Positions 1-9,648 are shown, counted from the first letter of the stretch. The stretch is 55,568 nucleotides of DNA from UPXZ01 sp047974405 (GCA_047974405.1 JBKECI010000076.1:1-55568), one strand, 5' to 3'. Notes: generated by a model from the sequence alone, not told the origin. Translations and numbers: made by a program.

Positions 1-2
1 CA

Positions 3-1817
3 GAACAAAACGCCGATGTAAGTGTACAAGTAGAAGTAGAAGGTATTAGAGGAAAAAGTTATGAAGTGGAAATCCTCACAAAAATATTTTCTCCAGATGG
101 AAAACAAGTGGGAGAAGCAAAAATAGCCGCTCCGCAACGCTCTAAAAAAAGTAGCGATGAAGTGCTTTTACCAACAATAAATGTTACCGCTCCGCAACTA
201 TGGTCGTGTAAAACACCCAGTCTTTACTCAGCACAAATCATTTTGACGTTGGATGGAAAAAAAGTGGACGAAGTAATGCAGAAATTTGGAATCCGTACAA
301 TCGAATTTTCCAAAGAATTTGGTTTTAAACTCAACGGGAAAAAAGTTTTCCTGAAAGGAATAGCCAACCACCACGATATGGGAGCCGTTGGCGCAGCCGC
401 CTTTGAAACCTCCATTGCAAGACAGTTTGATATGTTAAAATCATTCGGTTTCAATCACGTGCGCACCTCGCACAATCCCTATTCAGAAGCATTTTTGCGT
501 TTGGCCGACGAAAAAGGAATTTTAGTCGTGGACGAGTTGTACGATAAATGGAGCAATAAAGACTACTGGGCAGGACGTGAACCTTGGACAGATATTTGGT
601 ATGAAAATATGATTGAATGGATAAAACGAGACCGCAATCATCCTTCCGTTATCTTGTGGAGCTTTGGTAATGAGTTACAAATGAGAGAAGACTTAGCTGG
701 TTTTCCTACAAACGACTGGGGAGTAACCACTTACAAAATACTTAAGGTGCTTGCAGAACGTTACGACCCCACACGTAAAACTACTGTGGCGATGTTTCCT
801 GCCCGTGCGGGGGCAATAGGAAAAACCGATCCCGATTTTAATGTGAAAATTTATCCGCCCGAATTAGCAACTGTAACCGACATTGCGAGTTTTAACTACC
901 GATGGATGAACTATCCCGACTATCTGAAATATGCACCAAATATGATTGTATATCAAAGCGAAGCTACCACCAATGAATTGGCTGCACCATTTTTCGGGAT
1001 GGACAGGGAAAAGATGGTGGGACTTGCCTATTGGGGCGCTATTGAATACTGGGGCGAATCGCACGGATGGCCCCGCAAAGGATGGAATTATTCCTTTTTT
1101 GACCACACACTTCGTCCTTACCCCCAAGCCTATTTGATAAAAAGCATCTATTCAAACAAGCCTGTTGTACATATCGGTATTGTAGATAAAGCCTCCGAAA
1201 GTATGGAATGGAACGCTCAAACCATCGGTACCATCAATGTCTCAGACCATTGGAACAGAGAGAAAGGTAAAAAATACAATCTGTTTACATTTACTAATGC
1301 CGATGAGGTGGAGTTGTTTGTCAACGGCAAATCACTCGGCGTAAAAAAAAATAACTCTAACGATGTTAATATTAAAAATAAAATTTCGTGGGATAATGTC
1401 GTTTTCGAACCAGGGAAAATCACTGCCGTTGCACGTACCAACGGCAAAGAAACGACACGCCACCAAATAGAAACTACCGATAAAGCGACAAAATTAGCCA
1501 TAGAACTCGAGAACAACGATTTTGAAGCCAATGGTATGGATTTGCAATACGTAAAAGTATATGCGGTGGATGGCAAAGGACGTATTGTACCCAACGTGCA
1601 GAAGGAGGTAAAATTTGAAATATCAGGTGCGGCAAAGCTTATAGCTGTAGATAACGGAGACCACAGCAGCGATGAACTTTTTGATGGCAACAGACGGCAA
1701 CTCCACAATGGATTTGCAATGGCAATTCTCCGTGCAGAGAAAACGGCAGGACAAATAAAAATCAGAGTGTCGGCACAAGGACTGAAAAGCACCGAAAAAG
1801 TGTTTTCAGTAAAATAA
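3..1817 (+). CDS. Glycoside hydrolase family 2 protein (beta-galactosidase type), 5' truncated by window edge
   Basis: The reading frame is open from the window edge, and a possible GTG at 66 is internal to a beta-sandwich domain, so the true start lies upstream. About 604 residues are visible: the end of the Ig-like GH2 domain, the TIM barrel, a DUF4982-type domain and a final GH2 C-terminal beta domain. The acid/base Glu is in WSFGNEL (codon 672-674) and the likely nucleophile Glu is in YQSEATTN (codon 960-962). Family members cleave beta-galactosides, or sometimes beta-glucuronides or beta-mannosides, from polysaccharides in the periplasm. The exact substrate cannot be read from sequence. 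A polysaccharide deacetylase follows 71 bases downstream on the same strand, suggesting joint glycan processing. Confidence 0.9.
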   Translation, partial: EQNADVSVQVEVEGIRGKSYEVEILTKIFSPDGKQVGEAKIAAPQRSKKSSDEVLLPTINVTAPQLWSCKTPSLYSAQIILTLDGKKVDEVMQKFGIRTIEFSKEFGFKLNGKKVFLKGIANHHDMGAVGAAAFETSIARQFDMLKSFGFNHVRTSHNPYSEAFLRLADEKGILVVDELYDKWSNKDYWAGREPWTDIWYENMIEWIKRDRNHPSVILWSFGNELQMREDLAGFPTNDWGVTTYKILKVLAERYDPTRKTTVAMFPARAGAIGKTDPDFNVKIYPPELATVTDIASFNYRWMNYPDYLKYAPNMIVYQSEATTNELAAPFFGMDREKMVGLAYWGAIEYWGESHGWPRKGWNYSFFDHTLRPYPQAYLIKSIYSNKPVVHIGIVDKASESMEWNAQTIGTINVSDHWNREKGKKYNLFTFTNADEVELFVNGKSLGVKKNNSNDVNIKNKISWDNVVFEPGKITAVARTNGKETTRHQIETTDKATKLAIELENNDFEANGMDLQYVKVYAVDGKGRIVPNVQKEVKFEISGAAKLIAVDNGDHSSDELFDGNRRQLHNGFAMAILRAEKTAGQIKIRVSAQGLKSTEKVFSVK

Positions 1818-1888
1818 ATCAAATATTTGTAACTCCGATAATATCTAACAAATTTGCCGGAGATTGTAACTTAACAACCAACAAAACA

Positions 1889-2929
1889 ATGAAAACTTTT
1901 TCTCTCATATTTATATTTCTAATCCTATTTTTTCCCTTCGTTTTTGCGCAATATGAAGAAAGCGCACAACAGCAAAACATCTCTGGCATTCGGTTTGACG
2001 ATGGAAAAAAGCTTGTCTTTGAAAATAATCTATTAAAAATATCCGTAGCAAAGTTCAAAGACAATAAATCCTGTGCCATAAGCTATACGTTTGACGATGG
2101 CTTAAAAGAGCATTACACGCTCGTAGCTCCCGAATTGGAAAAACGAGGTTTTAGAGGTACCTTTTGGATAAACGGAAACACTATAAACCGAAACGAACCT
2201 ACGATAACCGACACGACCCGAATGACTTGGGCTGAATTAAAAGAACTCGCAAAGCGTGGCGAAGAAATCTCAAATCATGGTTGGGCACACAAAAAACTCA
2301 CCCAACTTTCGGTTGCAGAAATGCGGATTGAAATAGAAAGAAACGACAGTATCATATTGGTAAAAACCGGAATACAACCACTCACATATTGCTATGCAAA
2401 CAATGCAAAAAACGATACGGTGGTAAAAATTGCATCGGAAAACAGAGTGGGAACACGTACCTTTCAACGTTCGATAGGCTCTAAATCGACACCCGAAGAT
2501 TTGGAAAAATGGGTAGAGAAACTGATTGCAAACAGAGATTGGGGAGTGGGCATGACACACGGAATAAATTACGGTTACGATGCATTTAGGCATCCTCAAA
2601 TCCTTTGGAACCATTTGGATATGGTAAAAACGATGGAAAATAAAATCTGGGTGGGAACTTTTAAGGCTGTCTCAGCATACACAAAAGAGGCTGAAAATAC
2701 AACATTCACAGTAGTCTCAAAGAAAAAAAAATACACTCTTACACCCAATATGTCTTTAGACAAAAATCTGTTTACAGAGCCCTTAACAATGATTCTAGAC
2801 CTATATCAAAAACGGAACATAACGATAACACAGAACGGAAAAAAAATCTCTCCTCAAAAAATATCAACCAATCAAATAATATTCAATCTTGACCCTAACG
2901 GAAAGCCCGTTACGATTACCTTAGATTAA
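1889..2929 (+). CDS. Secreted polysaccharide deacetylase (NodB/CE4 family)
   Basis: The N-terminus has a signal peptide with a long hydrophobic core, probably cleaved after FVFA (residue 20). The NodB motif 1 is TFDDG (catalytic Asp69, metal Asp70), and motif 2 is NHGWAH (His130 and His134, metal ligands). Motif 3, usually a Tyr-Pro-rich segment, reads TYCYANNAKND and lacks the usual proline. The family removes N- or O-acetyl groups from polysaccharides with a divalent metal. A C-terminal beta-rich region (about residues 250-346) follows the catalytic domain. It lies 71 bases after the GH2 gene and is followed by a hairpin with a T-rich tail, so it probably ends that operon. Confidence 0.87.
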   Translation: MKTFSLIFIFLILFFPFVFAQYEESAQQQNISGIRFDDGKKLVFENNLLKISVAKFKDNKSCAISYTFDDGLKEHYTLVAPELEKRGFRGTFWINGNTINRNEPTITDTTRMTWAELKELAKRGEEISNHGWAHKKLTQLSVAEMRIEIERNDSIILVKTGIQPLTYCYANNAKNDTVVKIASENRVGTRTFQRSIGSKSTPEDLEKWVEKLIANRDWGVGMTHGINYGYDAFRHPQILWNHLDMVKTMENKIWVGTFKAVSAYTKEAENTTFTVVSKKKKYTLTPNMSLDKNLFTEPLTMILDLYQKRNITITQNGKKISPQKISTNQIIFNLDPNGKPVTITLD

Positions 2930-2955
2930 AGTAACCCAACAACTCTTCTGCAGCA

Positions 2956-2973
2956 GAAAAGAGAGCTCTTTTC
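2956..2973 (+). terminator. Intrinsic terminator after the deacetylase gene
   Basis: GAAAAGA / TCTTTTC form a 7-bp stem around GAGC, followed by GATTTTATTTTA. It lies between the convergent deacetylase and Wzz-like genes. Confidence 0.55.
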
Positions 2974-2991
2974 GATTTTATTTTACTTGTT

Positions 2992-3960
2992 CTATTTCCT
3001 TGCCAGCAAATAGGTCATTATCTTTTTAAGATTTTCAAGGATAAATGCTACCAAAAGAGCTATACTTACTCCAATCAATATACTGGAAATGGTATATTTA
3101 ATTCTATTATTAATCGGAAGAGGGTTTACTTTGAGTCCGGAAGGGAACGCCACCGGTTGTTTATAATCTATCAGTCTTTTTTGACTGTACGATTTTATAT
3201 CTGTCAGTTGAATCAAATCTTTATAAAAAAGTTGCTTTTCTTGCTCGCCAACAATAAGTTTATCGTTTTCAAAATTAATTTTGCTGTTAGGATCTTTGAA
3301 GTAAGAGACTTTAGCCAAGCTGTCAATACGCATCATTTCGCGATCGCACAAGTCTATCCTGCTTTGCAAATAGGCTTTGGCGTATTCATACTCTCTTTTT
3401 ATCATCGGGTTGCTGTTGAAATATTGAAGTATGGCAGTTTCCACCATTTTTACGTGCGATATGTTTCTCATCTTTATTCGCAGATAAAACCGGTCTTGCA
3501 TAATCAAATTCAACGTGTCGGTCAAAGAATGGTTTTTCTTAAAATCTATCAAGTCTTGTGTCTCGTCTTTTAGGTAATCAATAACATTAAAGTTTTCGAT
3601 AAGCACAATGCTATTTGCAATACTGTCGGGGATGCCGAGTTTTGCTCCCAAAGACAACTCTTTTTCCTTGACCAGAGAGTTTTGCAGTTGTCCGCACACC
3701 TCCTTTGCCGTAGGCAGTTCACAACCATAAAAGAGCGCCATAGCCTCCGCCTTGTATATTCTGGCAGATGGTCTGGAAAGATACAACCCTACAACTAACG
3801 ACAGCAGAATGATAGCAAAAGAAACCATCCAATACTTAAAAAACAATTGAGAAAGGAAACCGAGAAAAAGGAATGCCTTTTTGAGGATCCTCATTATCCA
3901 TTCAAAAAATATATTAATCAATTGGAGAAGATTAATCTCTTTTGTCTCTTTGTCTTTCAT
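2992..3960 (-). CDS. Wzz-like chain-length determinant / polysaccharide co-polymerase
   Basis: This 322-residue protein has the co-polymerase layout: a cytoplasmic N-terminal stretch, a transmembrane helix at about 45-62, a long charged and largely helical periplasmic domain, and a second transmembrane helix at about 290-312 just before a short basic tail. No kinase domain is fused. Such proteins set the chain length of O-antigen or capsular polysaccharide in the inner membrane. It stands apart from the glycosyltransferase cluster some 20 kb away, which has no Wzz of its own, so a functional link is possible but unproven. The assignment rests on architecture rather than strong motifs. Confidence 0.7.
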   Translation of the reverse strand: MKDKETKEINLLQLINIFFEWIMRILKKAFLFLGFLSQLFFKYWMVSFAIILLSLVVGLYLSRPSARIYKAEAMALFYGCELPTAKEVCGQLQNSLVKEKELSLGAKLGIPDSIANSIVLIENFNVIDYLKDETQDLIDFKKNHSLTDTLNLIMQDRFYLRIKMRNISHVKMVETAILQYFNSNPMIKREYEYAKAYLQSRIDLCDREMMRIDSLAKVSYFKDPNSKINFENDKLIVGEQEKQLFYKDLIQLTDIKSYSQKRLIDYKQPVAFPSGLKVNPLPINNRIKYTISSILIGVSIALLVAFILENLKKIMTYLLARK

Positions 3961-4001
3961 AACTTATCTTGATACTTTGATTTATAGTCTTTTAAATTTT
4001 A

Positions 4002-4658
4002 TTATTCATTATTCTGCTCTTCCTCTCCGTCCATCCCAACATTATCATCTTCATCCCACTCCTTTTCTGGTTTTTGAGGTCCCTTGTTTCTGAAAAATAT
4101 TGCTAACAAAGCGCCAGTAATCCCTCCTGCGAGATGCCCTTCCCATGATACAGGGTCGTTTTTTATCCAAGGAACAAGGTGCCAAACATTATTTCCATAC
4201 AAAAATACAACAATTAATGAAATTGCAATTAAAGGAACGTACTTTCTGATGACCCCGCTAAAAAAAAGAAAGAATGAAAGAGCAAACACTACTCCGCTCG
4301 CCCCTATATGATAACTCTCTCTGCCAACAATCCATAAAATGATTCCGCTGAAAATAACCGAAAGCACCAATGTTAAGCTTGCAATCGAATTATAAAAATA
4401 ATACAAACAAGTACTTAATGTTAAAAAAGCAATTAAATTATTCAGTAAGTGTTGAATGTCCGCATGGATAAAGGGAACAAAAAAAATATGAAAAATACCA
4501 TCGATACTTCCCGGCTCAATTCCAAACTTTGCAAAGTTTAATCCCATCGCTCTTTCAAAAACAAAAGAAAGAACCATTAAAAAAGAGATTAACATAGGAA
4601 AAAACAGGGCGTAATATAACTTCTTCTTATCTTTGATTTTGCTATCTGTAGAAAACAT
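4002..4658 (-). CDS. Rhomboid family intramembrane serine protease
   Basis: With the chosen start at 4658 (MFSTD) the protein has 218 residues; a start ten codons further upstream (4688) is open but would add an unlikely MCYRIN leader. Rhomboid motifs are clear: HADIQHLLNN in the second helix (His65, His70), the catalytic serine in GASG (Ser121), and the catalytic histidine in WEGHLAGGITG (His175). Six hydrophobic segments fit the rhomboid fold. The acidic tail rich in Glu and Asp is cytoplasmic or disordered. The substrate is unknown. A box matching TAnnTTTG on the minus strand (4693 to 4686) lies just upstream. Confidence 0.92.
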   Translation of the reverse strand: MFSTDSKIKDKKKLYYALFFPMLISFLMVLSFVFERAMGLNFAKFGIEPGSIDGIFHIFFVPFIHADIQHLLNNLIAFLTLSTCLYYFYNSIASLTLVLSVIFSGIILWIVGRESYHIGASGVVFALSFFLFFSGVIRKYVPLIAISLIVVFLYGNNVWHLVPWIKNDPVSWEGHLAGGITGALLAIFFRNKGPQKPEKEWDEDDNVGMDGEEEQNNE

Positions 4659-4801
4659 TACAATGTAACAATTAATTCGATAACACAAAAATAATAATTT
4701 ATCTCGTTTTCTAAAAATGTCCCATATTTATAGAGAAAAAATACAAAAAACAGGGTTGCATAAAAATAATTCAAACGTTTGCAATATTTTTATGTTTTTT
4801 T

Positions 4802-4832
4802 TTTGTTTATAGATGATTTTATTTTAACTTTG
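4802..4832 (+). promoter_or_regulatory. Bacteroidota-type sigma promoter for the alpha-glucan operon
   Basis: TTTG (4802-4805), 19 bases, then TAACTTTG (4825-4832) match the Bacteroidetes -33/-7 consensus TTTG-N19-TAnnTTTG exactly. The debranching enzyme ATG follows at 4865, giving a leader of roughly 26 bases. Confidence 0.8.
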
Positions 4833-4864
4833 TCAAATACCATAACAATTCAATACCACTGAAA

Positions 4865-6826
4865 ATGAGCTACCTAAATTTTGATAAAACCCTGTTGGCA
4901 AATCTCGAGAAATCCCTCTCAAAAGAGATGATTCGTACCAACAGGGCCGGTACGTATAATTTTACGACACTTGTCGATTGCAACACCCGCAAATACCACG
5001 GGCAATTGGTAATGCCGCTACCCGAAATAGACAACAGCAATCATGTGTTGCTATCCTCCTTGGACGAAACGGTGATACAACATGGAGCCGAATTTAACCT
5101 CGGGCTTCACAAGTACGAAGGGAATAATTTCAGCCCTAACGGGCACAAATACATCCGGCAATTCGATTGCGAGTTTATCTCCCGTACCATCTACAGGGTA
5201 GGTGGAGTCATTATTTCCAAAGAGAGAATGCTTGTTTCTTTCGAACCCCGCATACTCATCAAATACACTTTGATGGAAGCGCATTCACCCACTACGCTTC
5301 AATTTAGACCTTTTTTGGCTTTTAGGAGTGTGAATGAACTTACAGTTCAAAATAATACCGCAAACACCTCTTACGAAGAGTTGCAAAATGGCATCAATAT
5401 GGGACTTTATGCCGGATATCCCAAACTGCATATGCAATTCTCAAAAAAAAACACATACACCCACCAACCCGATTGGTACAAAGGCATAGAATATTACAAA
5501 GAACAAGAGAGAGGATACGGCTACAAAGAAGACCTGCTTGTTCCCGGATATTTTGAAATGCCTGTCAAAAAAGGAGAAAGTATTATTTTTTCAGCAGGTA
5601 TTACCGATATTTCTCCCCGAAGCCTACACGCACTGTGGGACAAAGAATTAACTAAGAGAAATCCGAGAGCCAATATGTATGCCTGCCTGAAAAACTCGGC
5701 TCAGCAATTCTACAAAAGAGATAAGAACGATAAAACACACATCATCTCTGGCTATCCGTGGTTTGGAGCAAGAGCAAGAGACGAATTTATTTCACTTGTA
5801 CCCGCTACGCTGCTCATTGACAGACCCGACTATTTTGACTTGATAACCAACACTGCCATTCCCGAAATAGAAAAGATGCTTGCCGGAGAGGTAACAGAGG
5901 GTAGGCTGACAGGGTTGGAAGAACCAGACTCCCTGCTTTGGTTTGTTCGTTCGATACAGCAACACGCCGAAGTCTCTTCCTTACCGGAAACATCCAAGAG
6001 ATTTGGCAGCATAGCTGTCAATATCATCCAATATATACGCAAGCAAAATCATCCACATTTGTTTTTACACAACGACGGATTGCTATATGTGGACGGCATA
6101 GAGAAACCCGCCACTTGGATGAACGCCGTAGAACACGGAAGACCTATAACACCAAGAACAGGCTATGTGGTAGAAATCAACGCTCTATGGTACAATGCTC
6201 TGAAATTTGTTTCGGAATTGGAGCGCGAAAGAGGCAATGAACAATCGGCAGACTTGCTCAATTATCAAGCCGAGATATTAAAAGAATCTTTCAATCGTAA
6301 ATTTTGGAATGGAGCCTATCTTTACGATTATGTGATAGACAACCATAAAGATGCAGAAGTTCGACCCAATATGATTTTTGCCGTCGGACTTCCATACTCC
6401 CCATTAGACAGGAAACAGCAAAAGTCAATAGTAGATATTTGTACCCGCGAGTTGCTAACTCCCAAAGGGCTACGCACCTTGAGTCCTAAAAGTGGTTTTT
6501 ACCGACCCGAATACATTGGCGATATGGAACACCGAAACTCTAACTATCACAGCGGACCTGTGTTTGCTTGGACATTTGGCTACTTTGCCGCCGCATACCT
6601 GAAAGTGTACAAACAAAGCGGAAGATCGTTTATAGAAAGAATGCTCAATGGTTTCGAGGCAGAGATGACCGAACTGGCTGTAGGTAGCCTATCTGAACTT
6701 TTTGATGGCAATCCGCCATTTAAAGGACACGGAGCCCCCTCTTTTGCTATGAGTGTGGCAGAAATCATCAGAGTATTGGATATGTTGAAGAAATTTGATA
6801 ACGAAAACGAAACGGCACAACTATGA
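4865..6826 (+). CDS. Glycogen debranching enzyme (amylo-alpha-1,6-glucosidase, GH133 type)
   Basis: The 653-residue protein has an N-terminal GDE_N beta domain (about 15-240; early motif TNRAGTYNFTTLVDCNTRKYHG) and a C-terminal (alpha/alpha)6 domain (about 290-640). The latter carries the conserved PWFGARARDEFIS segment, whose Asp corresponds to the family catalytic residue. It hydrolyses alpha-1,6 branch points of glycogen-like alpha-glucan in the cytoplasm. No signal peptide is present. Its stop overlaps the ATG of the following glycosyltransferase by four bases, so the two are translationally coupled. It is first in a three-gene alpha-glucan operon. Confidence 0.93.
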   Translation: MSYLNFDKTLLANLEKSLSKEMIRTNRAGTYNFTTLVDCNTRKYHGQLVMPLPEIDNSNHVLLSSLDETVIQHGAEFNLGLHKYEGNNFSPNGHKYIRQFDCEFISRTIYRVGGVIISKERMLVSFEPRILIKYTLMEAHSPTTLQFRPFLAFRSVNELTVQNNTANTSYEELQNGINMGLYAGYPKLHMQFSKKNTYTHQPDWYKGIEYYKEQERGYGYKEDLLVPGYFEMPVKKGESIIFSAGITDISPRSLHALWDKELTKRNPRANMYACLKNSAQQFYKRDKNDKTHIISGYPWFGARARDEFISLVPATLLIDRPDYFDLITNTAIPEIEKMLAGEVTEGRLTGLEEPDSLLWFVRSIQQHAEVSSLPETSKRFGSIAVNIIQYIRKQNHPHLFLHNDGLLYVDGIEKPATWMNAVEHGRPITPRTGYVVEINALWYNALKFVSELERERGNEQSADLLNYQAEILKESFNRKFWNGAYLYDYVIDNHKDAEVRPNMIFAVGLPYSPLDRKQQKSIVDICTRELLTPKGLRTLSPKSGFYRPEYIGDMEHRNSNYHSGPVFAWTFGYFAAAYLKVYKQSGRSFIERMLNGFEAEMTELAVGSLSELFDGNPPFKGHGAPSFAMSVAEIIRVLDMLKKFDNENETAQL

Positions 6827-8079
6827 AAGCATTAATGTTCGGATGGGAGTTTCCTCCCCATATTTTAGGCGGCTTGGGTACCGCAAGCTACGGACTTACC
6901 AAAGGCATGTCTATACAGCCCGATATGGATATTACATTTGTAATACCAAAACCGCACGGAGACGAAGACCAGAGTTTTCTAAAAATAATAGGCGCCTGCA
7001 ACGTGCCGGTAGTGTGGAAAGAAAATGGTTGGGATCATGTAAACTATCGAATAGGGCATTTGATGCACCCCGACGAATATTTTTGGCTGCGAAACGGGAT
7101 AAAATATGATTTTCGTCGTATCCATACCAACGACTTGGGTTGTATAGATTTCTCGGGAAGATACCCCGACAATTTAATTGAAGAAATAGGCAATTATGAA
7201 GCTGTAGCCAGTGTGCTTGCCAACCAGGTTGAATTTGATATTATCCATTCGCATGATTGGCTTACCTATCCGGCAGGAGTTTTTGCTAAGCAAATAAGCG
7301 GAAAACCACTGGTAATACACGTGCATGCCACCGACTTTGACCGCAGCCGCGGAAAGGTAAACCCTACCGTTTATTCGATAGAAAAACGGGGTATGGATGA
7401 AGCAGACCACATTATGACAGTCAGTGAACTTACCAGACGCACTGTAATCGAAAAATATCATCAGTCCCCAAACAAAGTAACTACAGTACACAATGCGGTA
7501 GAACCGCTTGAAAATGTGGACAATTTCACAAAAACTCCCCGAAAAGACAAAATCGTAACCTTTTTGGGACGTATCACTATGCAAAAAGGACCGGAATACT
7601 TTGTAGAGGCAGCAAATAAAGTGATTCAGCGTACCAAAAACGTACGCTTTGTAATGGCGGGAAGCGGTGATATGATGGACGCTATGATAGACCTGACAGC
7701 AAAAAGGGGAATCGCCGACAGATTTCATTTCCCCGGATTTTTAAGAGGGAGCCAAGTACATGAAATGCTCGCCGAAAGCGATGTATATATTATGCCCTCT
7801 GTCTCCGAACCATTCGGCATCTCTCCTTTGGAAGCTATGCAAGTGGGTACGCCCAGTATCATATCACACCAGTCGGGATGCGCCGAAATCCTGACCAACG
7901 TTATCAAAACAGACTATTGGGATATTGATGCTATGGCAGACGCCATTTACAGCATCGTGAGCAACCCTGCAATGTACAAAAGCTTACACGAGCGTGGATT
8001 AGAAGAGGTAAACAACATTAAATGGTACGATGCCGGATTGAAAGTCCGTAGCATATACGACAAGGTAATATATCGATAA
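6823..8079 (+). CDS. GT4 glycosyltransferase, probable alpha-glucan (glycogen) synthase
   Basis: The N-terminal WEFPPHILGGLGT loop is the glycogen-synthase-like donor/acceptor loop, and the C-terminal half has the GT-B nucleotide-sugar site with the EX7E motif in SEPFGISPLEA. At 418 residues it is shorter than classical GlgA (about 480) and belongs to the GT4-like branch common in Bacteroidota. Lying between the debranching enzyme (four-base overlap) and a GH57 protein, it most likely extends alpha-1,4-glucan chains. Other GT4 activities cannot be excluded from sequence alone. It is cytoplasmic, without signal peptide. Confidence 0.88.
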   Translation: MKALMFGWEFPPHILGGLGTASYGLTKGMSIQPDMDITFVIPKPHGDEDQSFLKIIGACNVPVVWKENGWDHVNYRIGHLMHPDEYFWLRNGIKYDFRRIHTNDLGCIDFSGRYPDNLIEEIGNYEAVASVLANQVEFDIIHSHDWLTYPAGVFAKQISGKPLVIHVHATDFDRSRGKVNPTVYSIEKRGMDEADHIMTVSELTRRTVIEKYHQSPNKVTTVHNAVEPLENVDNFTKTPRKDKIVTFLGRITMQKGPEYFVEAANKVIQRTKNVRFVMAGSGDMMDAMIDLTAKRGIADRFHFPGFLRGSQVHEMLAESDVYIMPSVSEPFGISPLEAMQVGTPSIISHQSGCAEILTNVIKTDYWDIDAMADAIYSIVSNPAMYKSLHERGLEEVNNIKWYDAGLKVRSIYDKVIYR

Positions 8080-8143
8080 AGCTTAAAAACATCAAAAATA
8101 ATACTGTAAACAACAATCAAAAACAAATAAAAACTACCATAAC

Positions 8144-9430
8144 ATGAAAAACATATGCTTGCATTTTGAAGTACATCAACCTTTACGGCTAAAACGTTAT
8201 CGCTTTTTCGACATTGGGCAAGACCATTATTATTACGACGATTTTCAGTCCGAAGAACGAATCCGCCAGTTGGCTGAAGAATCATATCTACCTGGAAACC
8301 ATACAATTTTAGAAATGATTCGGGCTACAAACGGAAAATTTAAATGCTCATTTTCCATATCGGGCGTTATGCTTGAGCAATTTGAACAATATGCTCCAGA
8401 TGTTATCGACAGCTTTAAAGAGTTGGCAAAAACCGGTAGCGTAGAGTTTTTGGCTGAGACTTACGCACACTCGCTAGCATCGGTGTACGATACCAACGAA
8501 TTTGAAAAACAGGTTAAATTACATGCGGACAAAACAGAAGCACTATTCGGAAAAAGACCGACCGCGTTCCGCAACTCCGACCTAATTTATTCCGACGAAA
8601 TAGGAGAAATAGTTTCGAAAATGGGATTCAAACTGATACTAATAGAAGAGGCAAAGCACGTTTTGGGGTGGAAAAGTCCCAATTTGCTCTATAACCACGC
8701 CTACCTGCCAAAATTGAAATTACTCGTAAGAAACAACAAATTTAGCGATGATATGTCGCTCCGTTTTTCCGATCGCTCTTGGGATGAATTTCCTTTGGAC
8801 GCGGGCAAATTTATGGGATGGATAATCGGCTTACCCGAAAATGAGAGCGTTATCAATATCTGGATGGGATACGAAATCCTGGGAAACATACACCGAGCCG
8901 AAACCGGCATCTTCGATTTTGTAAAAGCACTTCCCTATTTTACTATGGAAAGCGGTATGGAATTTGCAACTCCTTCGGAGATTGCAAAAAAAATGGAGCC
9001 AAAAGACACCCTAAGTTCTCCTTATCCAATTAGTTGGGCGGGAAACAAAGACTTAAGCGTTTGGAACGGGAACGATCTGCAATCCGAAGCATTAAACAAA
9101 CTTTATGCGGTAAGCGAGCGAGTACGGATGTGTAAAGATAAGCCACTGCAACATGACTGGCTGATGATGCAAACCACAGACAATTTCAGATATATGAGCC
9201 ATACCGACGCTTACGGAACCAATTACTCGTCGCCATACGAAGCGTTTACAAACTATATGAATATCCTTGCCGACTTTTTGGATAGAGTAGATGCTCAATA
9301 CCCTACCACCATTGAGAATGAAGAACTTAATGAACTTTTGAAGACTATCAACAATCAAGAGAAAGAAATTGAAACACTAACAGAAGACCTCAAAAAGGCC
9401 AGAGCTAGAAAAGTGAAACAAACAGAATAA
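8144..9430 (+). CDS. GH57 alpha-amylase-like protein with altered catalytic site
   Basis: GH57 conserved regions are present: VHQP near residue 10, LAETYAHSLA with the expected nucleophile Glu105, and TTDNFRYM followed by SPYEAF near the C-terminus. The region that normally reads MDYETFGEH, carrying the acid/base Asp, reads MGYEILGNIH instead, with Gly242 at the Asp position. Catalysis may therefore be lost or changed; family 57 is known to include alpha-amylase-like homologues with incomplete catalytic machinery. The last 40 residues form a charged coiled coil. It is third in the alpha-glucan operon, 64 bases after the synthase, and is followed by a strong terminator. It is cytoplasmic. Confidence 0.87.
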   Translation: MKNICLHFEVHQPLRLKRYRFFDIGQDHYYYDDFQSEERIRQLAEESYLPGNHTILEMIRATNGKFKCSFSISGVMLEQFEQYAPDVIDSFKELAKTGSVEFLAETYAHSLASVYDTNEFEKQVKLHADKTEALFGKRPTAFRNSDLIYSDEIGEIVSKMGFKLILIEEAKHVLGWKSPNLLYNHAYLPKLKLLVRNNKFSDDMSLRFSDRSWDEFPLDAGKFMGWIIGLPENESVINIWMGYEILGNIHRAETGIFDFVKALPYFTMESGMEFATPSEIAKKMEPKDTLSSPYPISWAGNKDLSVWNGNDLQSEALNKLYAVSERVRMCKDKPLQHDWLMMQTTDNFRYMSHTDAYGTNYSSPYEAFTNYMNILADFLDRVDAQYPTTIENEELNELLKTINNQEKEIETLTEDLKKARARKVKQTE

Positions 9431-9448
9431 CGTCTGCGAAATTTTGTA

Positions 9449-9490
9449 AAATCCATCTCAAGTTTTTTCTGAATAATTTGAGATGGATTT
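9449..9490 (+). terminator. Intrinsic terminator of the alpha-glucan operon
   Basis: A perfect 13-bp stem (AAATCCATCTCAA with TTGAGATGGATTT) has a 16-base loop and is followed by TTGCTTTTG. It lies 18 bases after the GH57 stop. Confidence 0.85.
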
Positions 9491-9648
9491 TTGCTTTTGT
9501 GTAAAATTTCAAAAGCAGAATGTTGATAAATCTCAAAGTTTATTGTACTTTTGAATCCATTTTTGAATATCGACAGGCGGAAACGTTATATTGACAACGC
9601 TCCGATTATTGCTGACTATTTGATAAAAAATAAATTCCGATTGATTCG

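Noticed and set aside
1217..1822. 201-codon minus-strand ORF opposite the GH2 gene
   Set aside because: It lies wholly antisense to conserved GH2 domains, has no family-like motif and a low-complexity composition; a shadow ORF.
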